IMG/VR virus record: IMGVR_UViG_3300010938_000131
Span: 1-24,670 of that record
Length of the DNA stretch: 24,670 nucleotides
Origin: a virus
Direction: 5' to 3' (one strand)
Below the pieces are notes generated by a model, which saw nothing but the letters and a program-made list of their open reading frames with translations, was not told the origin of the DNA and did no database searches. Below are positions 12,373 to 20,672 of this stretch, piece after piece (within the stretch, counting starts at the first letter, position 1; every line of letters begins with the position of its first letter). Position numbers and translations under genes: made by a program.

Positions 12373-13181
12373 TTATCACCATAGCCGAATATAAAAGTAT
12401 CTATGGCGGCAATCAGCCTGACGCATACTACGAGTCATTGCTATGGGCGGCTCAAGATGCAGTAGAGTGGTATTGCGACCGCAAGTTTGAGGCTGCTGAT
12501 TATGCTGAGCAGGCGCAAGTTTGCGGCTCAAATCGTGTTGCCGTAAAGCAGTATCCTGTCCAGGTCATACAGAGCATTGCCGAAATCAAACAAATCACAC
12601 CAGTAGATACATCGGGCAATGTGTTTTCGATTGCTATAAGCAATCTGGATAGTATTGCCGTGGTGGTTTCAAACGGCAATACCGAGAGTGTGGACATATC
12701 AAACACCAACACAATAGGCGATGTTGTTGACGCCCTTAATGCTGCCGGATATGAGATGACAATAGATGCTGATGACAGAGTATGGCCTAAGGCATATATC
12801 CAGTATCCCACGGCTGGAGCGATTGAATATGCCGCTCCAATCTTAAATATCTCTGCGGCAATAGACATACTAGACATGCCTATACTGTGGCTTGACCGGT
12901 CGTTGTGGGGCAAATATGTCATACGATACAGAGCAGGATATGAGGCCGATGATATGCCCTATGCTCTCAAGCAAATCGTGGCTGATATGGTTAATAGCAT
13001 GATTACCACTATCACCACACAAGGCGGCGGCATACTTACACACGAAAAAATCACAAACTACGAGTACACAATCAGCCCAGACAGGGCAATGAGATTCCGG
13101 CAGCTTGCAGGCACTACTTTTGCCGATGCGTTGGAGAGTTTTCGGCGCAAGCCCTTAATGGGATTGTGGTATGAAACATGA
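12369..13181 (+). CDS. Head-tail connector, gp6-like
   Basis: A 270-residue protein starting at GTG in a GTGA overlap with the capsid paralogue. The N-terminal IAEYKSIYGGNQPDAYYESLL, AVEWYCDRKFE and the C-terminal IRYRAGYEADDMPYALKQIVADMVNSM follow the pattern of HK97 gp6-like adaptors, which form the ring below the portal. A beta-rich middle insert (about residues 75-150, with SIAVVVSNGNTESVDIS) is larger than in typical gp6 proteins of about 100-200 residues. The insert resembles the small adhesion-like domains sometimes placed in connectors. The gene overlaps the next by ATGA. Confidence 0.8.
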   Translation: MIITIAEYKSIYGGNQPDAYYESLLWAAQDAVEWYCDRKFEAADYAEQAQVCGSNRVAVKQYPVQVIQSIAEIKQITPVDTSGNVFSIAISNLDSIAVVVSNGNTESVDISNTNTIGDVVDALNAAGYEMTIDADDRVWPKAYIQYPTAGAIEYAAPILNISAAIDILDMPILWLDRSLWGKYVIRYRAGYEADDMPYALKQIVADMVNSMITTITTQGGGILTHEKITNYEYTISPDRAMRFRQLAGTTFADALESFRRKPLMGLWYET

Positions 13182-13909
13182 ATCCAAAGATAGCCATAGG
13201 TATTGCCACGAGGCCAGAGAGAGAGGCGGGGGCGATAGGTGTTATCAAATCACTAGCCTCTCAAGCTGATGTAATCGTGGCCTGTCTTAATGGCTACAAG
13301 GCTGTGCCAGAGGCTATAGCTCATTTGCCAAATGTCCATGCTATAATACCCCAAAAAGACTATGGAGCAGGCGGAAAGTTTCTGGTTTTCAAAGAGTGCC
13401 CTGGTGCTGAGTATATCCTGACTGTTGATGATGACATATATTACCCGCCAACATATGTCTTTGCTTTGCGGTATGCTTACCAGCTAGTTGCAGGCATGGG
13501 AGGGTGTATAGGCTCGCTTTGGGGCATTATTGTCACTCCACAGGCAGAGCAATTGCCAGCAGATGCAGGTTATGATGATGTAAGGGCTGTGTGTAAGATT
13601 TGTGGCTTTGGTTTTCCAGTTTCCAATCCCACAAGGATACATATACCAGGGACAGGAGTTATGATAGTGGCTCCTGCCTTTGTGCCCTTGCCTTGGCAGA
13701 AAATCATCAAATACAAGATAGGCACTGATTTGGCTGTGGGTGAAATGGCAAAAAAACACAATATCTCCTGCTGGCATTTGAGCTTGCCTTTGGGAGTGAT
13801 AGGCAGTCGTGCTGAGGCTCAGATATTGCCCATACACCAGACTCAAAAATGGCAAGATAGAGTTAGAGATTGTATATTGCGAAACAGACCCTGGGAGCAC
13901 CTATGTTAA
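13178..13909 (+). CDS. GT-A-like glycosyltransferase inside the head-tail operon
   Basis: A 243-residue protein with the outline of a GT-A nucleotide-sugar transferase. An N-terminal strand-loop (IAIGIATRPEREAG, residues 5-18) and helix are followed by ADVIVACLNGY and by the metal site LTVDDDIYYPPTYV (DDD at 84-86), a form common in family-2-like enzymes. GTGVMIVAP and a late acidic segment with TDLAVGEMAKKH may form the acceptor side. It starts in an ATGA overlap with the connector gene, so it is translationally coupled to virion genes. This suggests that the acceptor is a structural protein, though a host glycan is also possible. It differs from the 242-961 enzyme. Confidence 0.75.
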   Translation: MNPKIAIGIATRPEREAGAIGVIKSLASQADVIVACLNGYKAVPEAIAHLPNVHAIIPQKDYGAGGKFLVFKECPGAEYILTVDDDIYYPPTYVFALRYAYQLVAGMGGCIGSLWGIIVTPQAEQLPADAGYDDVRAVCKICGFGFPVSNPTRIHIPGTGVMIVAPAFVPLPWQKIIKYKIGTDLAVGEMAKKHNISCWHLSLPLGVIGSRAEAQILPIHQTQKWQDRVRDCILRNRPWEHLC

Positions 13910-14994
13910 TTGCATCTCCATTGTTGATAATCGCTTCGGACAATCCGCCCTTGCGTGAGATAGAGAGCACTTACCACGCGGACGTATGGTATTATGTGAG
14001 TGCTTTGGATGGCAACACAAGGCCCTTAGAGCAGCTAGAACAAGACCTTAAGACACTGCCTACACAGGCCACTATATGGCTGGATACGGATTTTGTGGGT
14101 GAAGCAAATGTCCTCAGGCTCGTGAGGGCTACATATTTGCCGCCAACGAGCTTGTCACGGCAGCATGTGATATATCTCACTCGATTGCCCGATACAGTCA
14201 AGGCTCAGCTGGATACCATGCCTGCTGTAGGCAGATATGCCCAGTATCGCGTGACAGAATCTAACGGCGTATATTGTATTAAGTGCTGGAGACGCCCTAA
14301 AGAACGCCTGAGACCATATAAGTTGTCGGCAAATAACGCGCAACATATCATGCGCATCATAAGCTCAGAGGCTGTAGGCGAGCTTTGCGCTGATGCTATA
14401 GTGCGCGGGGCTGGATTTGCAGTTGTGCGCATGGGCGATGGCGAAGCGGAATTGTTGCGTGCAAGGGTTACGCCAGGCTATGTGCCGTGGTTTTGGCAAG
14501 ATGCGGGTTGGCGTAGCAAGTACGGCGTAGATGGGATGGATTTGATTGATTGTGCTGAGAGAGTATATGCCGCTGGCATTGGGGCTGATGTTATCGGCAT
14601 CAACTTGCTGGGCTTGTATGACGAGTCATGGGCGGCTTGGCGATATTTGCCGCCTAACAGGCGGTATTGCGACCAGTATGTGCATATCCATATTGCTGCC
14701 ACCGGCACGCTCACAAGGCTTGCAGGGCTTGCCAAAACCGCAATAATCCACAGAGAGGCGGCCAAGCTGGTTCAGGAGTTCTCGCGCAAGTTCCGCGCGC
14801 TCAAGCCGGTGCCCATAGTCTGCAACTCATGGCGCGACCATGACAAGGTTTACGAGCAGGCAAAACAGAGCGGATGTAAGTTGTTTTTGATTTCGGTGGG
14901 AGCTGCTGGAAAAGCGTTAGGGGTCAAAATTGCCAAGGAGCTATCGGCGGTGGTGCTGGATTGCGGCGAGGCTATGGGAGGATGGTATTTGTGA
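13903..14994 (+). CDS. Glycosyltransferase with GT-D-like C-terminal domain
   Basis: A 363-residue, two-part protein. Residues 1-130 form an alpha/beta domain with TIWLDTDFVGEAN (DTD at 61-63), possibly a GT-A-like half. Residues about 145-363 match the GT-D fold (DUF1792 type): GFAVVRMGDGEAELLRA carries the characteristic DGE (179-181), and the end FLISVGAAGKALGVKIAKEL followed by VVLDCGEAMGG is the family's C-terminal signature. I chose ATG 13903 with GGAG five bases upstream; an in-frame TTG at 13870 lies within the previous gene. It overlaps both neighbours by a few bases, so it is a coupled partner of the 13178 enzyme. Together they could build a two-sugar modification. Confidence 0.75.
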   Translation: MLIASPLLIIASDNPPLREIESTYHADVWYYVSALDGNTRPLEQLEQDLKTLPTQATIWLDTDFVGEANVLRLVRATYLPPTSLSRQHVIYLTRLPDTVKAQLDTMPAVGRYAQYRVTESNGVYCIKCWRRPKERLRPYKLSANNAQHIMRIISSEAVGELCADAIVRGAGFAVVRMGDGEAELLRARVTPGYVPWFWQDAGWRSKYGVDGMDLIDCAERVYAAGIGADVIGINLLGLYDESWAAWRYLPPNRRYCDQYVHIHIAATGTLTRLAGLAKTAIIHREAAKLVQEFSRKFRALKPVPIVCNSWRDHDKVYEQAKQSGCKLFLISVGAAGKALGVKIAKELSAVVLDCGEAMGGWYL

Positions 14995-15716
14995 TTGAAC
15001 GATTTTACATGCACACTGCTACGCTACTCAGGCCGCGCGAGGCGTCTGATGCTGCTTATGGCGGCTCAAACATAGTGTGGGATAGTGTTGACACCTTCAG
15101 ATGCTATTACACGCAGCTTAGAGGCGATAAGCAGATAGTCATAGGCCGTACTGCTGTCGAGGCAAGTCATGTGATTTTTACTTTTCCAACGACCGCTATT
15201 GCCGTTTCTGACCGCATTATTGCCCCTGATGACAGCCTGCACGAGATAGTATTTATTCACGATACCGACATAGACCATCATCAAGAGGTCTATATGCGAC
15301 AGATAGTTTCGCCCCAGTCTATCTCGGACATGGCGGCGTCTATCACTGCTCCTGCGTTTACGGCCCTTTGTGTGCACACAATGGATGTTTACACCGTAGC
15401 CATAGGCACTCAAGACGCTTACGGAGCACCGGTCAAAACTACAACCTTGCAGTATTCCAGGTTGCCTGTAAGGCGTTGTCTGTTGGCAGGGCGGAAAGAA
15501 ATCATGGTGGGCAAAACAACGGCAGAGGTGGATGCGGTGATTTTCTCCAATCCTTTGCCGAATTTGCAGAGCAATAGCCTTATTAATTGCCGTAATGAGT
15601 GGTATCAGATAGTGCGCATAGACCCTTGCAGTGGTTTCAAAAATCACTGGGAGATTTGGGTGAAGGCTGTGGTGCAGGAAGATACGGGAGAAAACGGCTA
15701 TGATTCTGGCGGCTGA
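14991..15716 (+). CDS. Head-closure protein with tandem-duplicated domain
   Basis: A 241-residue protein starting at GTG in a GTGA overlap, with GGGAGG nine bases upstream. It contains two copies of a head-closure (gp16/SPP1-like) beta-barrel domain. Copy 1 (about 7-106) has HTATLLRPREASDAAYGG, DKQIVIGRTAVEASHVIF and EIVFIHDTDIDHHQEVYMRQI. Copy 2 (about 129-228) has HTMDVYTVAIGTQDAYGAP, RKEIMVGKTTAEVDAVIF and YQIVRIDPCSGFKNHWEIWV. Single-domain proteins of this family close the head after packaging. The duplication would either halve the number of chains in a ring or give a two-layer connector. It overlaps the next gene by 17 bases. Confidence 0.75.
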   Translation: MIERFYMHTATLLRPREASDAAYGGSNIVWDSVDTFRCYYTQLRGDKQIVIGRTAVEASHVIFTFPTTAIAVSDRIIAPDDSLHEIVFIHDTDIDHHQEVYMRQIVSPQSISDMAASITAPAFTALCVHTMDVYTVAIGTQDAYGAPVKTTTLQYSRLPVRRCLLAGRKEIMVGKTTAEVDAVIFSNPLPNLQSNSLINCRNEWYQIVRIDPCSGFKNHWEIWVKAVVQEDTGENGYDSGG

Positions 15717-16095
15717 AATTATCAAAGCAGTAGTCAGCATGTTAAGAACCGGATTGACCGGCATCAATGTCTGGTATTCGGTCGCCCCAGAGGGGGCTGA
15801 TTACCCATTTGTGACAGTTACTGCAGTGGGTGAATCTGTGACACGTGGCTTTGACATAGACATAAGCAAATTGCTGTTGCAAATCAGCGTTTTTGATAAT
15901 GACTCGTCCCCAGGGACAACGATAGAAATTATGAAATCTATAGAGGGATTGCTTGACCGAGCGGCAATAACTATATCTGGAGGGGGCATGGTGTTGTGCT
16001 CGCTAAAATCTGATAACATAATAAGACATGACACAAAAGATGATTATTGGCATGGGATTGCGACTTACAATGTCACAGCCCAAAAGGATGCGTAA
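15700..16095 (+). CDS. Tail terminator protein (DUF3168/gp17-like)
   Basis: A 131-residue protein that probably caps the tail tube and joins it to the head. VWYSVAPEGADYPFVTVTAV, then DISKLLLQISVFDNDSS and TTIEIMKSIEGLLD follow the family pattern of a short helix, the YPFVTV strand and a long strand-helix pair. Size is normal for the family. It lies between head-closure and gp10-like genes, the expected order. Within the coding region, 15966-15986 contains a copy of the AATAACTATA...GGAGGG element followed by an in-frame ATG at 15988. Confidence 0.8.
   Translation: MILAAEIIKAVVSMLRTGLTGINVWYSVAPEGADYPFVTVTAVGESVTRGFDIDISKLLLQISVFDNDSSPGTTIEIMKSIEGLLDRAAITISGGGMVLCSLKSDNIIRHDTKDDYWHGIATYNVTAQKDA
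15966..15986 (+). promoter_or_regulatory. Intragenic copy of AATAACTATA/GGAGGG element
   Basis: AATAACTATATCTGGAGGGG at 15966-15985 closely resembles the elements at 6391 and 21930, and it too is followed by an ATG (15988). It lies within the tail terminator gene, so it may be chance coding sequence or may promote internal expression. Confidence 0.3.
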
Positions 16096-16383
16096 ATGAT
16101 TGTCTGGAACAGACAAGCGTTGGACGAGTTGCAAACCGAGGCAGCTCAAAAGATTTTAGATGCAGTGGGAGAGCAGGCTGAAATTAGAGCCAAAGCTATT
16201 GTGCCTGTGCGCACCGGCAGACTGCAGAATAGCATACATTACGAGCCGATGATATATGGGCGTGAAGGTTGGCTCATGGCTGATGCTCCTTATGCGGCAT
16301 ATGTGGAATTGGGCACTGCGCGAATGGCGGCGCAACCGTATTTGCGCCCAGCAGTGATGGAAGCAACACAATTGGTAACATAA
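16096..16383 (+). CDS. HK97 gp10-like tail completion protein
   Basis: A 95-residue protein with the family signature: a long N-terminal helix, AIVPVRTGRLQNSI (36-49), DAPYAAYVELGTAR (69-82) and QPYLRPAVMEA near the end. Members occupy the head-tail interface. The ATG follows the preceding stop codon directly (TAAATG). At 95 residues it is shorter than the usual 120-150, mainly by a shortened loop after the RTG motif. Confidence 0.88.
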   Translation: MIVWNRQALDELQTEAAQKILDAVGEQAEIRAKAIVPVRTGRLQNSIHYEPMIYGREGWLMADAPYAAYVELGTARMAAQPYLRPAVMEATQLVT

Positions 16384-16398
16384 CACAGGAGGTTAAAA

Positions 16399-16746
16399 AT
16401 GGCTATTTGCGGGACAAGTTGTAATATCACAGTCAGCGGAAATACATACGAGGCTCATTATTTTACGATTGATACTGCGAGCAATGAGTTTGACGTGCGA
16501 GCCTTCGGCGATGGCGAGTATGGGTCATGGCTCGCGTGCGCCAAAAACGGCACAATCACAGTGCGGACTTACGCCAAGGCTGATGTTGCCCCTGGCGAAG
16601 TTGCAAACATTTCCGCCAACGTGGGAGCTACTACGCTGACGGCATCTAACTGCCCTTGCACTCGTGCCAGTGCCGATGTTGACGCCAAAGGCGTAGTTGA
16701 GTTTGTGTACACCTTCCGGCTCGTTGCGGACATCACAAACTGGTAA
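16399..16746 (+). CDS. Probable tail tube protein
   Basis: A 115-residue, all-beta-looking protein rich in Thr, Ala and Asn: NITVSGNTYEAHYFTID, then NEFDVRAFGDGEYGSW and NGTITVRTYAKADVAPGE. No clear family match, but the small immunoglobulin-like composition, strong AGGAGG seven bases upstream and position between the tail-completion gene and the tail chaperones are those of a tail tube protein. It is shorter than most (130-250). It has five Cys, unusual for a tube subunit, which may form disulphides. Confidence 0.65.
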   Translation: MAICGTSCNITVSGNTYEAHYFTIDTASNEFDVRAFGDGEYGSWLACAKNGTITVRTYAKADVAPGEVANISANVGATTLTASNCPCTRASADVDAKGVVEFVYTFRLVADITNW

Positions 16747-16762
16747 ATAATGGAGGTGCTAT

Positions 16763-17206
16763 ATGTCTGACGTTGCTACGCTTAGCAATGCGCCTAAAAC
16801 GCTTACGCTTGGCGGAAAAACGGTAACTATAATTCCCACTTCGCTGCGAAAAATCATCGGCGAGTTGGGCGCGCAAATACAGGAAAACTACATGTCACAG
16901 GCGTTGCGCACAGTTAAGCAATTGCCCGAAGCTGAGAGGCAATCAGCACTCAAGGGACTGCTTTCGGCCATGCCTGTAGGCACCGAACTAGACTCACAAG
17001 CCCTCGATAGCATCAACACTTTCGGGGGCTTGTTTAGAGTCGTCAAGGCGTCGCTGCAGAACAGCAATATGTCTGACGCAGAGCTGGAGGCATGGTTGCG
17101 TCAGATGCCTGATGAGGACATGGCCACGCTGATGTCTGTGATTATGGGTGCTCCTGTAAACAAGGAAACCGAAACAAAAAAAGCACAAAATCAGGCACAA
17201 GGGTAA
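16763..17206 (+). CDS. Tail assembly chaperone G
   Basis: A 147-residue, largely helical protein. It begins with a small beta segment (KTLTLGGKTVTIIPTSLRKI) and ends in an acidic helix and polar tail. It sits just before the tape measure and has the properties of the G-type chaperone that coats the tape measure during tail assembly. Near its end the A-run at 17176-17182 is a -1 slippery site in phase. Slippage would join residue 140 to the downstream frame, giving a G-T fusion of 235 residues. GGAGGT lies upstream of the ATG. Confidence 0.75.
   Translation: MSDVATLSNAPKTLTLGGKTVTIIPTSLRKIIGELGAQIQENYMSQALRTVKQLPEAERQSALKGLLSAMPVGTELDSQALDSINTFGGLFRVVKASLQNSNMSDAELEAWLRQMPDEDMATLMSVIMGAPVNKETETKKAQNQAQG
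17176..17182 (+). other. Slippery site A AAA AAA for -1 frameshift
   Basis: The zero-frame codons are ACA AAA AAA GCA, so the heptamer A AAA AAA can shift by -1 with re-pairing of both tRNAs. The -1 frame then runs without a stop through 17469. Lambda-type G/GT chaperones use this arrangement. Confidence 0.7.
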
Positions 17207-17469
17207 TTCAGCGGTCGTGGCCTGATATAGTGGCTTATGTAATGCTTACAACTCATAGACCGCTGGAGGAAATACTGGATTTGTCATTGCCTCAATTGAT
17301 GTGCCTGATGAAGTCTCTGGATAGAGAGCAGGAGCGAATGACAACAGGAATGGCAAGCGAGGACAAGGAACGGTACCATGATGTTGTCAATGCGCAAATA
17401 TCTCAGTCTATACAGAGGCGCACGGGCAAGCAGGTGATAACGCCAAAAGAGTTGTTACAGGTTTTGTGA
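17182..17469 (+). CDS. Tail assembly chaperone T domain, reached by -1 frameshift
   Basis: About 95 codons in the -1 frame relative to the G gene. The frame has a GTG at 17230 and an ATG at 17242, but neither has a ribosome-binding site, which favours expression as a G-T fusion. The helical sequence (HRPLEEILDLSLPQLMCLMKSLDREQERM and a basic C-terminus, KQVITPKELLQVL given here in part) resembles T domains that bind the tube protein and tape measure complex. Ends nine bases before the tape measure start. Confidence 0.7.
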   Translation, partial: STKSGTRVIQRSWPDIVAYVMLTTHRPLEEILDLSLPQLMCLMKSLDREQERMTTGMASEDKERYHDVVNAQISQSIQRRTGKQVITPKELLQVL

Positions 17470-17478
17470 GGTAAAATT

Positions 17479-19821
17479 ATGCCAATTGAAGTAGGCAGTG
17501 CGGTAATACCTATACGTGTTGACACGCAGGCATTCGAGACCGATTTGCGGCGCGTGGACACCATCATGCGCACCAGCACGCGCGGTCAGGCGCAACAGTG
17601 GACTGAGATTAATCGCGTCCTTACTGCCACGTCAGCCGTGCTGCGTGGTGTTGCGCGTATTTCTGGCGCTATTGCGGCCCCTACTGGTGTGATGGCATGG
17701 CGTAGCATTGCAGCAGCGCAACGCGATGCTATCGTTGGCGTGTCAAATTATGTTGCCCAGTGGGAGGCGGCAAACAAGGTTTTTGATAGAACTCTTGCCA
17801 AGCTGGGCGCGGTGGCTTTGCAGTCGCAGGTGTTGGGCCGCACAATACCCGAATGGAAACTTGCCGGTGCGGCATGGCTGGAGAGACGCACGCCTGAAGA
17901 CGTTAGTAAAATCCTCAATGTTGGAGCAGTGTCTGCGATAGTATATACTCTTACACGCCTGCTTACGCCTCTTGTCAGCCTTACAAAGGGCGGCGTAGGC
18001 TTTGCAAGGGCCTTTGAGGGCCTTGGAGGCGGCGGTGGTAGGGCAATGGTAGTCCCTATGGCTGCCGCGGCCGCTCCGTGGCCTATGATGCCCTTTGCTC
18101 TGACTTCTCCTGACATTGCTAGTGTCAAACGGGCACTGGCAACGCAACACGGGGCGGAAATGCTTAAAGAATACAAGGCACTTATGGCCTTGCGCGAAAA
18201 GTATCCTGAGTTAGTCCAGATGTCTGCAAAAGAAGCAAACATGGTATTTAACGCATTGGAAAAACAACATTCCACTCTCGGTGATGTGTTGCCAATGTAT
18301 GGGCCACGTAGGCAGAAGATTTGGGACGATATTAAGCGTACAACGGAGAAGCTGGGATATGGTAAGAATCTCGAAGTCCCTGGTGTGATGCTGTGGGCTT
18401 TGTCGGGGCCAAACGCTGATAATGTTGTTAGCTCCGCAATCGCTGGGGCATACTCAGACTTGCACCCCGAACTCAAAGATTTGAAAATTAAAAACGTAGA
18501 AGATTTGCGGAACTATGTCGAACAAGAGAAGATAACAGCAGCAATGCGGCGCAAAATGACGCCCTTGACTCAGAGAGTGCCCATGCTTGCTCCACTGGCT
18601 GGCATAGGACGTATGGGCATGTTGGCGGGTGCTCTGACATCAATAGCAGGCATGGGCGTAATAGGATATGAAGCCCTTTTTGGCAAAGGCGGGCCTGGTT
18701 TCCTCACAGAGGGCGGCAAGCTGGCTGTACCTGCCAGCAACGAGGAGGCCAATAGCCTGGGGCGGGCCTTTAGGGAAGCCACCAGCATGTGGTTTACACG
18801 CCCTACCATCGCTGCCAGAACTTGGATTGAAACCTTGCTTGGCGGCACGTCAGCAGCTGTAAGCAAAGGCATGGGATATGGACGCATGTGGATTACGCCC
18901 GCTGGAAATCTAACCCATGACGAGTTAGAGAGAGCAGTGACGGAGCGTGATATCCGCAAGGCTTTGGCAGGCAATCAAGCTCAAATCGCGCAGTCTTTTT
19001 TGGCATCCACAACTAAGCGCATAGAGCAGCTTACACAGACCGTGATTGGTGGCTTGAGTGGCGAGACTGGGCTGACTTTAGGCGAACTTAAACAAATCCA
19101 GAGCGAGTTGCCTAAACTGCAACGCCAGTGGGTGACGCAAGTGATTGACGCCAATCTGCGGATGTTTCCGATGATAGGTAAATTCCCAGAAATTTTCGGC
19201 GAAACCGAAGCCCCATCAATGCAGCGCGAGTATATCGAGGGAATTATTGGCGATTTGAACAAATCCATATCGCAGGCAATCACAAGTGGCTTGCCGGAAT
19301 CTGAAATCAAGAGGCTTGTCGCCGAGAGAAAGTCGTGGGAAGATTACAGAAAGATGCTGGGGCCTGCGACTATCACACCTGAATTTTTGAAGCTCGAAGC
19401 CAAATATACAGCGCAAGCCCCTATGTTTTTTGCCGACGGCCATTGGCTCAATCCAAGCCAGATGGCCGAAAGAGCAATCAAACAGCAACGCAGAGAGTCC
19501 GCTGAAAACGATTACGTTGTAAGGTATCTGGAAATCTCCGAGCAAGCTAGTTCGCGGACTGCTGAGCTTGCGAGAGGATTTAGCCAGGCCGTTAAGCAGT
19601 CTTTTGCTAGTGGTCTTGGATTTGGCGGGCGTTACATTAATCCGGCGGAAATTATCAGCACAGCGCAATCATACGAAATCCGCAACGCAGAGCGCATGAT
19701 AGATTTGCTTTATCGCCAAACAGAAGTCATGCGCAACATTGCGGAAATTGAGTCCGAGGCTCGTGACGCCCAAGAGCGATTGACGGCAGAGCTTACAGCT
19801 ACGCTATCTGAGGAGGGGTGA
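17479..19821 (+). CDS. Tape measure protein
   Basis: A 780-residue protein that sets tail length and leaves the tail during DNA ejection. It begins with a short beta segment (EVGSAVIPIRVDTQAFE) typical of tape measures, followed by long helical stretches. Two hydrophobic, membrane-active-looking segments lie near residues 150-175 and 372-407 (GRMGMLAGALTSIAGMGVIGY), and a charged coiled-coil C-terminus ends LTATLSEEG. No lysozyme or peptidase motif is seen. At about 0.15 nm per residue it predicts a tail of roughly 115 nm, a siphovirus size. It follows the chaperones directly and its stop overlaps the next ribosome-binding site. Confidence 0.88.
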   Translation: MPIEVGSAVIPIRVDTQAFETDLRRVDTIMRTSTRGQAQQWTEINRVLTATSAVLRGVARISGAIAAPTGVMAWRSIAAAQRDAIVGVSNYVAQWEAANKVFDRTLAKLGAVALQSQVLGRTIPEWKLAGAAWLERRTPEDVSKILNVGAVSAIVYTLTRLLTPLVSLTKGGVGFARAFEGLGGGGGRAMVVPMAAAAAPWPMMPFALTSPDIASVKRALATQHGAEMLKEYKALMALREKYPELVQMSAKEANMVFNALEKQHSTLGDVLPMYGPRRQKIWDDIKRTTEKLGYGKNLEVPGVMLWALSGPNADNVVSSAIAGAYSDLHPELKDLKIKNVEDLRNYVEQEKITAAMRRKMTPLTQRVPMLAPLAGIGRMGMLAGALTSIAGMGVIGYEALFGKGGPGFLTEGGKLAVPASNEEANSLGRAFREATSMWFTRPTIAARTWIETLLGGTSAAVSKGMGYGRMWITPAGNLTHDELERAVTERDIRKALAGNQAQIAQSFLASTTKRIEQLTQTVIGGLSGETGLTLGELKQIQSELPKLQRQWVTQVIDANLRMFPMIGKFPEIFGETEAPSMQREYIEGIIGDLNKSISQAITSGLPESEIKRLVAERKSWEDYRKMLGPATITPEFLKLEAKYTAQAPMFFADGHWLNPSQMAERAIKQQRRESAENDYVVRYLEISEQASSRTAELARGFSQAVKQSFASGLGFGGRYINPAEIISTAQSYEIRNAERMIDLLYRQTEVMRNIAEIESEARDAQERLTAELTATLSEEG

Positions 19822-19823
19822 TT

Positions 19824-20672
19824 ATGACCGATATACCGGTTGTCGAAATCGTCAAGGGCTTTGAGTTTACAATGTCGAAGGACGGCCCCACAGGGCGTAG
19901 ATGCTTTGTGGATGCCTCGGTATTGCCCAACAAAACAGTAGTTTCTTTGCCCAATATCGGTGACAAGTGGTCTGATGAGTACCCTGAATGCAGACTGCGA
20001 GACATCAGGATAACCTACATTGACGATAATGATTTGTGCGGGAAACAGTATGAGTGTAATTACAGCGCAAGGCCGGACGACCAACTTAAGACCAACGATG
20101 ATGGCATGTTTTCGCGGCGAGACGAAAGAGAGCTTGCGACTCAGATAGACACAGGCGCGGAGACGCTTATCATTGAACCCTACGAACTTCCCAAAGATGC
20201 AGCAGACCTGTCGAAATACGCCTCATATCTGTATAAATGGCAGTCTGATGACGCTGATTGCGCACAGCCTATTTACATTTTGATACCAAAGCACACCATA
20301 GTCATTGAGAGGATTATTTCAGACTCAAAACTTGATGAGTTTTTTGCGGTTTCAGCTGAGTGTAGCGGCAAGGTCAACAAAGACAAGTTTTTTGAGCTTG
20401 AACCCGAAACAGTGCTATATCTTGGAGCTTCAATGGTCTCGCAGTGGTCGCCTTTTGGGTTGACCTACAAAAAGCAATGGAAAGCCAAACTGACGTTTAT
20501 TTACAGACCCCTTGGATGGCAATATATTTGGCGCAACGACAAAGCTACTTTTGACAAGCCGCTGCGTAAATCAGAGGGCGAGCCGTCATTGTATCAGACT
20601 ATATCTTTTGAAGAACTCCTAACCGCTGGTGGCGTAGATGTCTCGTTTCCAGATATCGTTGTGGAAAAATGA
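19824..20672 (+). CDS. Distal tail-region protein, unknown
   Basis: A 282-residue protein with no recognised family. It begins with a beta-rich part (VVEIVKGFEFTMSK) containing PTGRRCFVDASVLPNKTVVSLPNIGDKW, and ends with SFEELLTAGGVDVSFPDIVVEK. Mixed alpha/beta, acidic, eight or so scattered cysteines, no signal peptide. The ATG at 19824 has AGGAGGGG seven bases upstream; a GTG at 19818 overlaps that site. Directly after the tape measure one expects the distal tail protein or a baseplate hub, so this is its probable role by position. Confidence 0.7.
   Translation: MTDIPVVEIVKGFEFTMSKDGPTGRRCFVDASVLPNKTVVSLPNIGDKWSDEYPECRLRDIRITYIDDNDLCGKQYECNYSARPDDQLKTNDDGMFSRRDERELATQIDTGAETLIIEPYELPKDAADLSKYASYLYKWQSDDADCAQPIYILIPKHTIVIERIISDSKLDEFFAVSAECSGKVNKDKFFELEPETVLYLGASMVSQWSPFGLTYKKQWKAKLTFIYRPLGWQYIWRNDKATFDKPLRKSEGEPSLYQTISFEELLTAGGVDVSFPDIVVEK

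Noticed and set aside
18820-18835. GGATTGAAAC in the tape measure gene, and ATTGAAAC near 684
   Set aside because: These match the end of CRISPR repeats only over 8-10 bases, have no GC-rich stem before them and lie in well-supported coding sequence.
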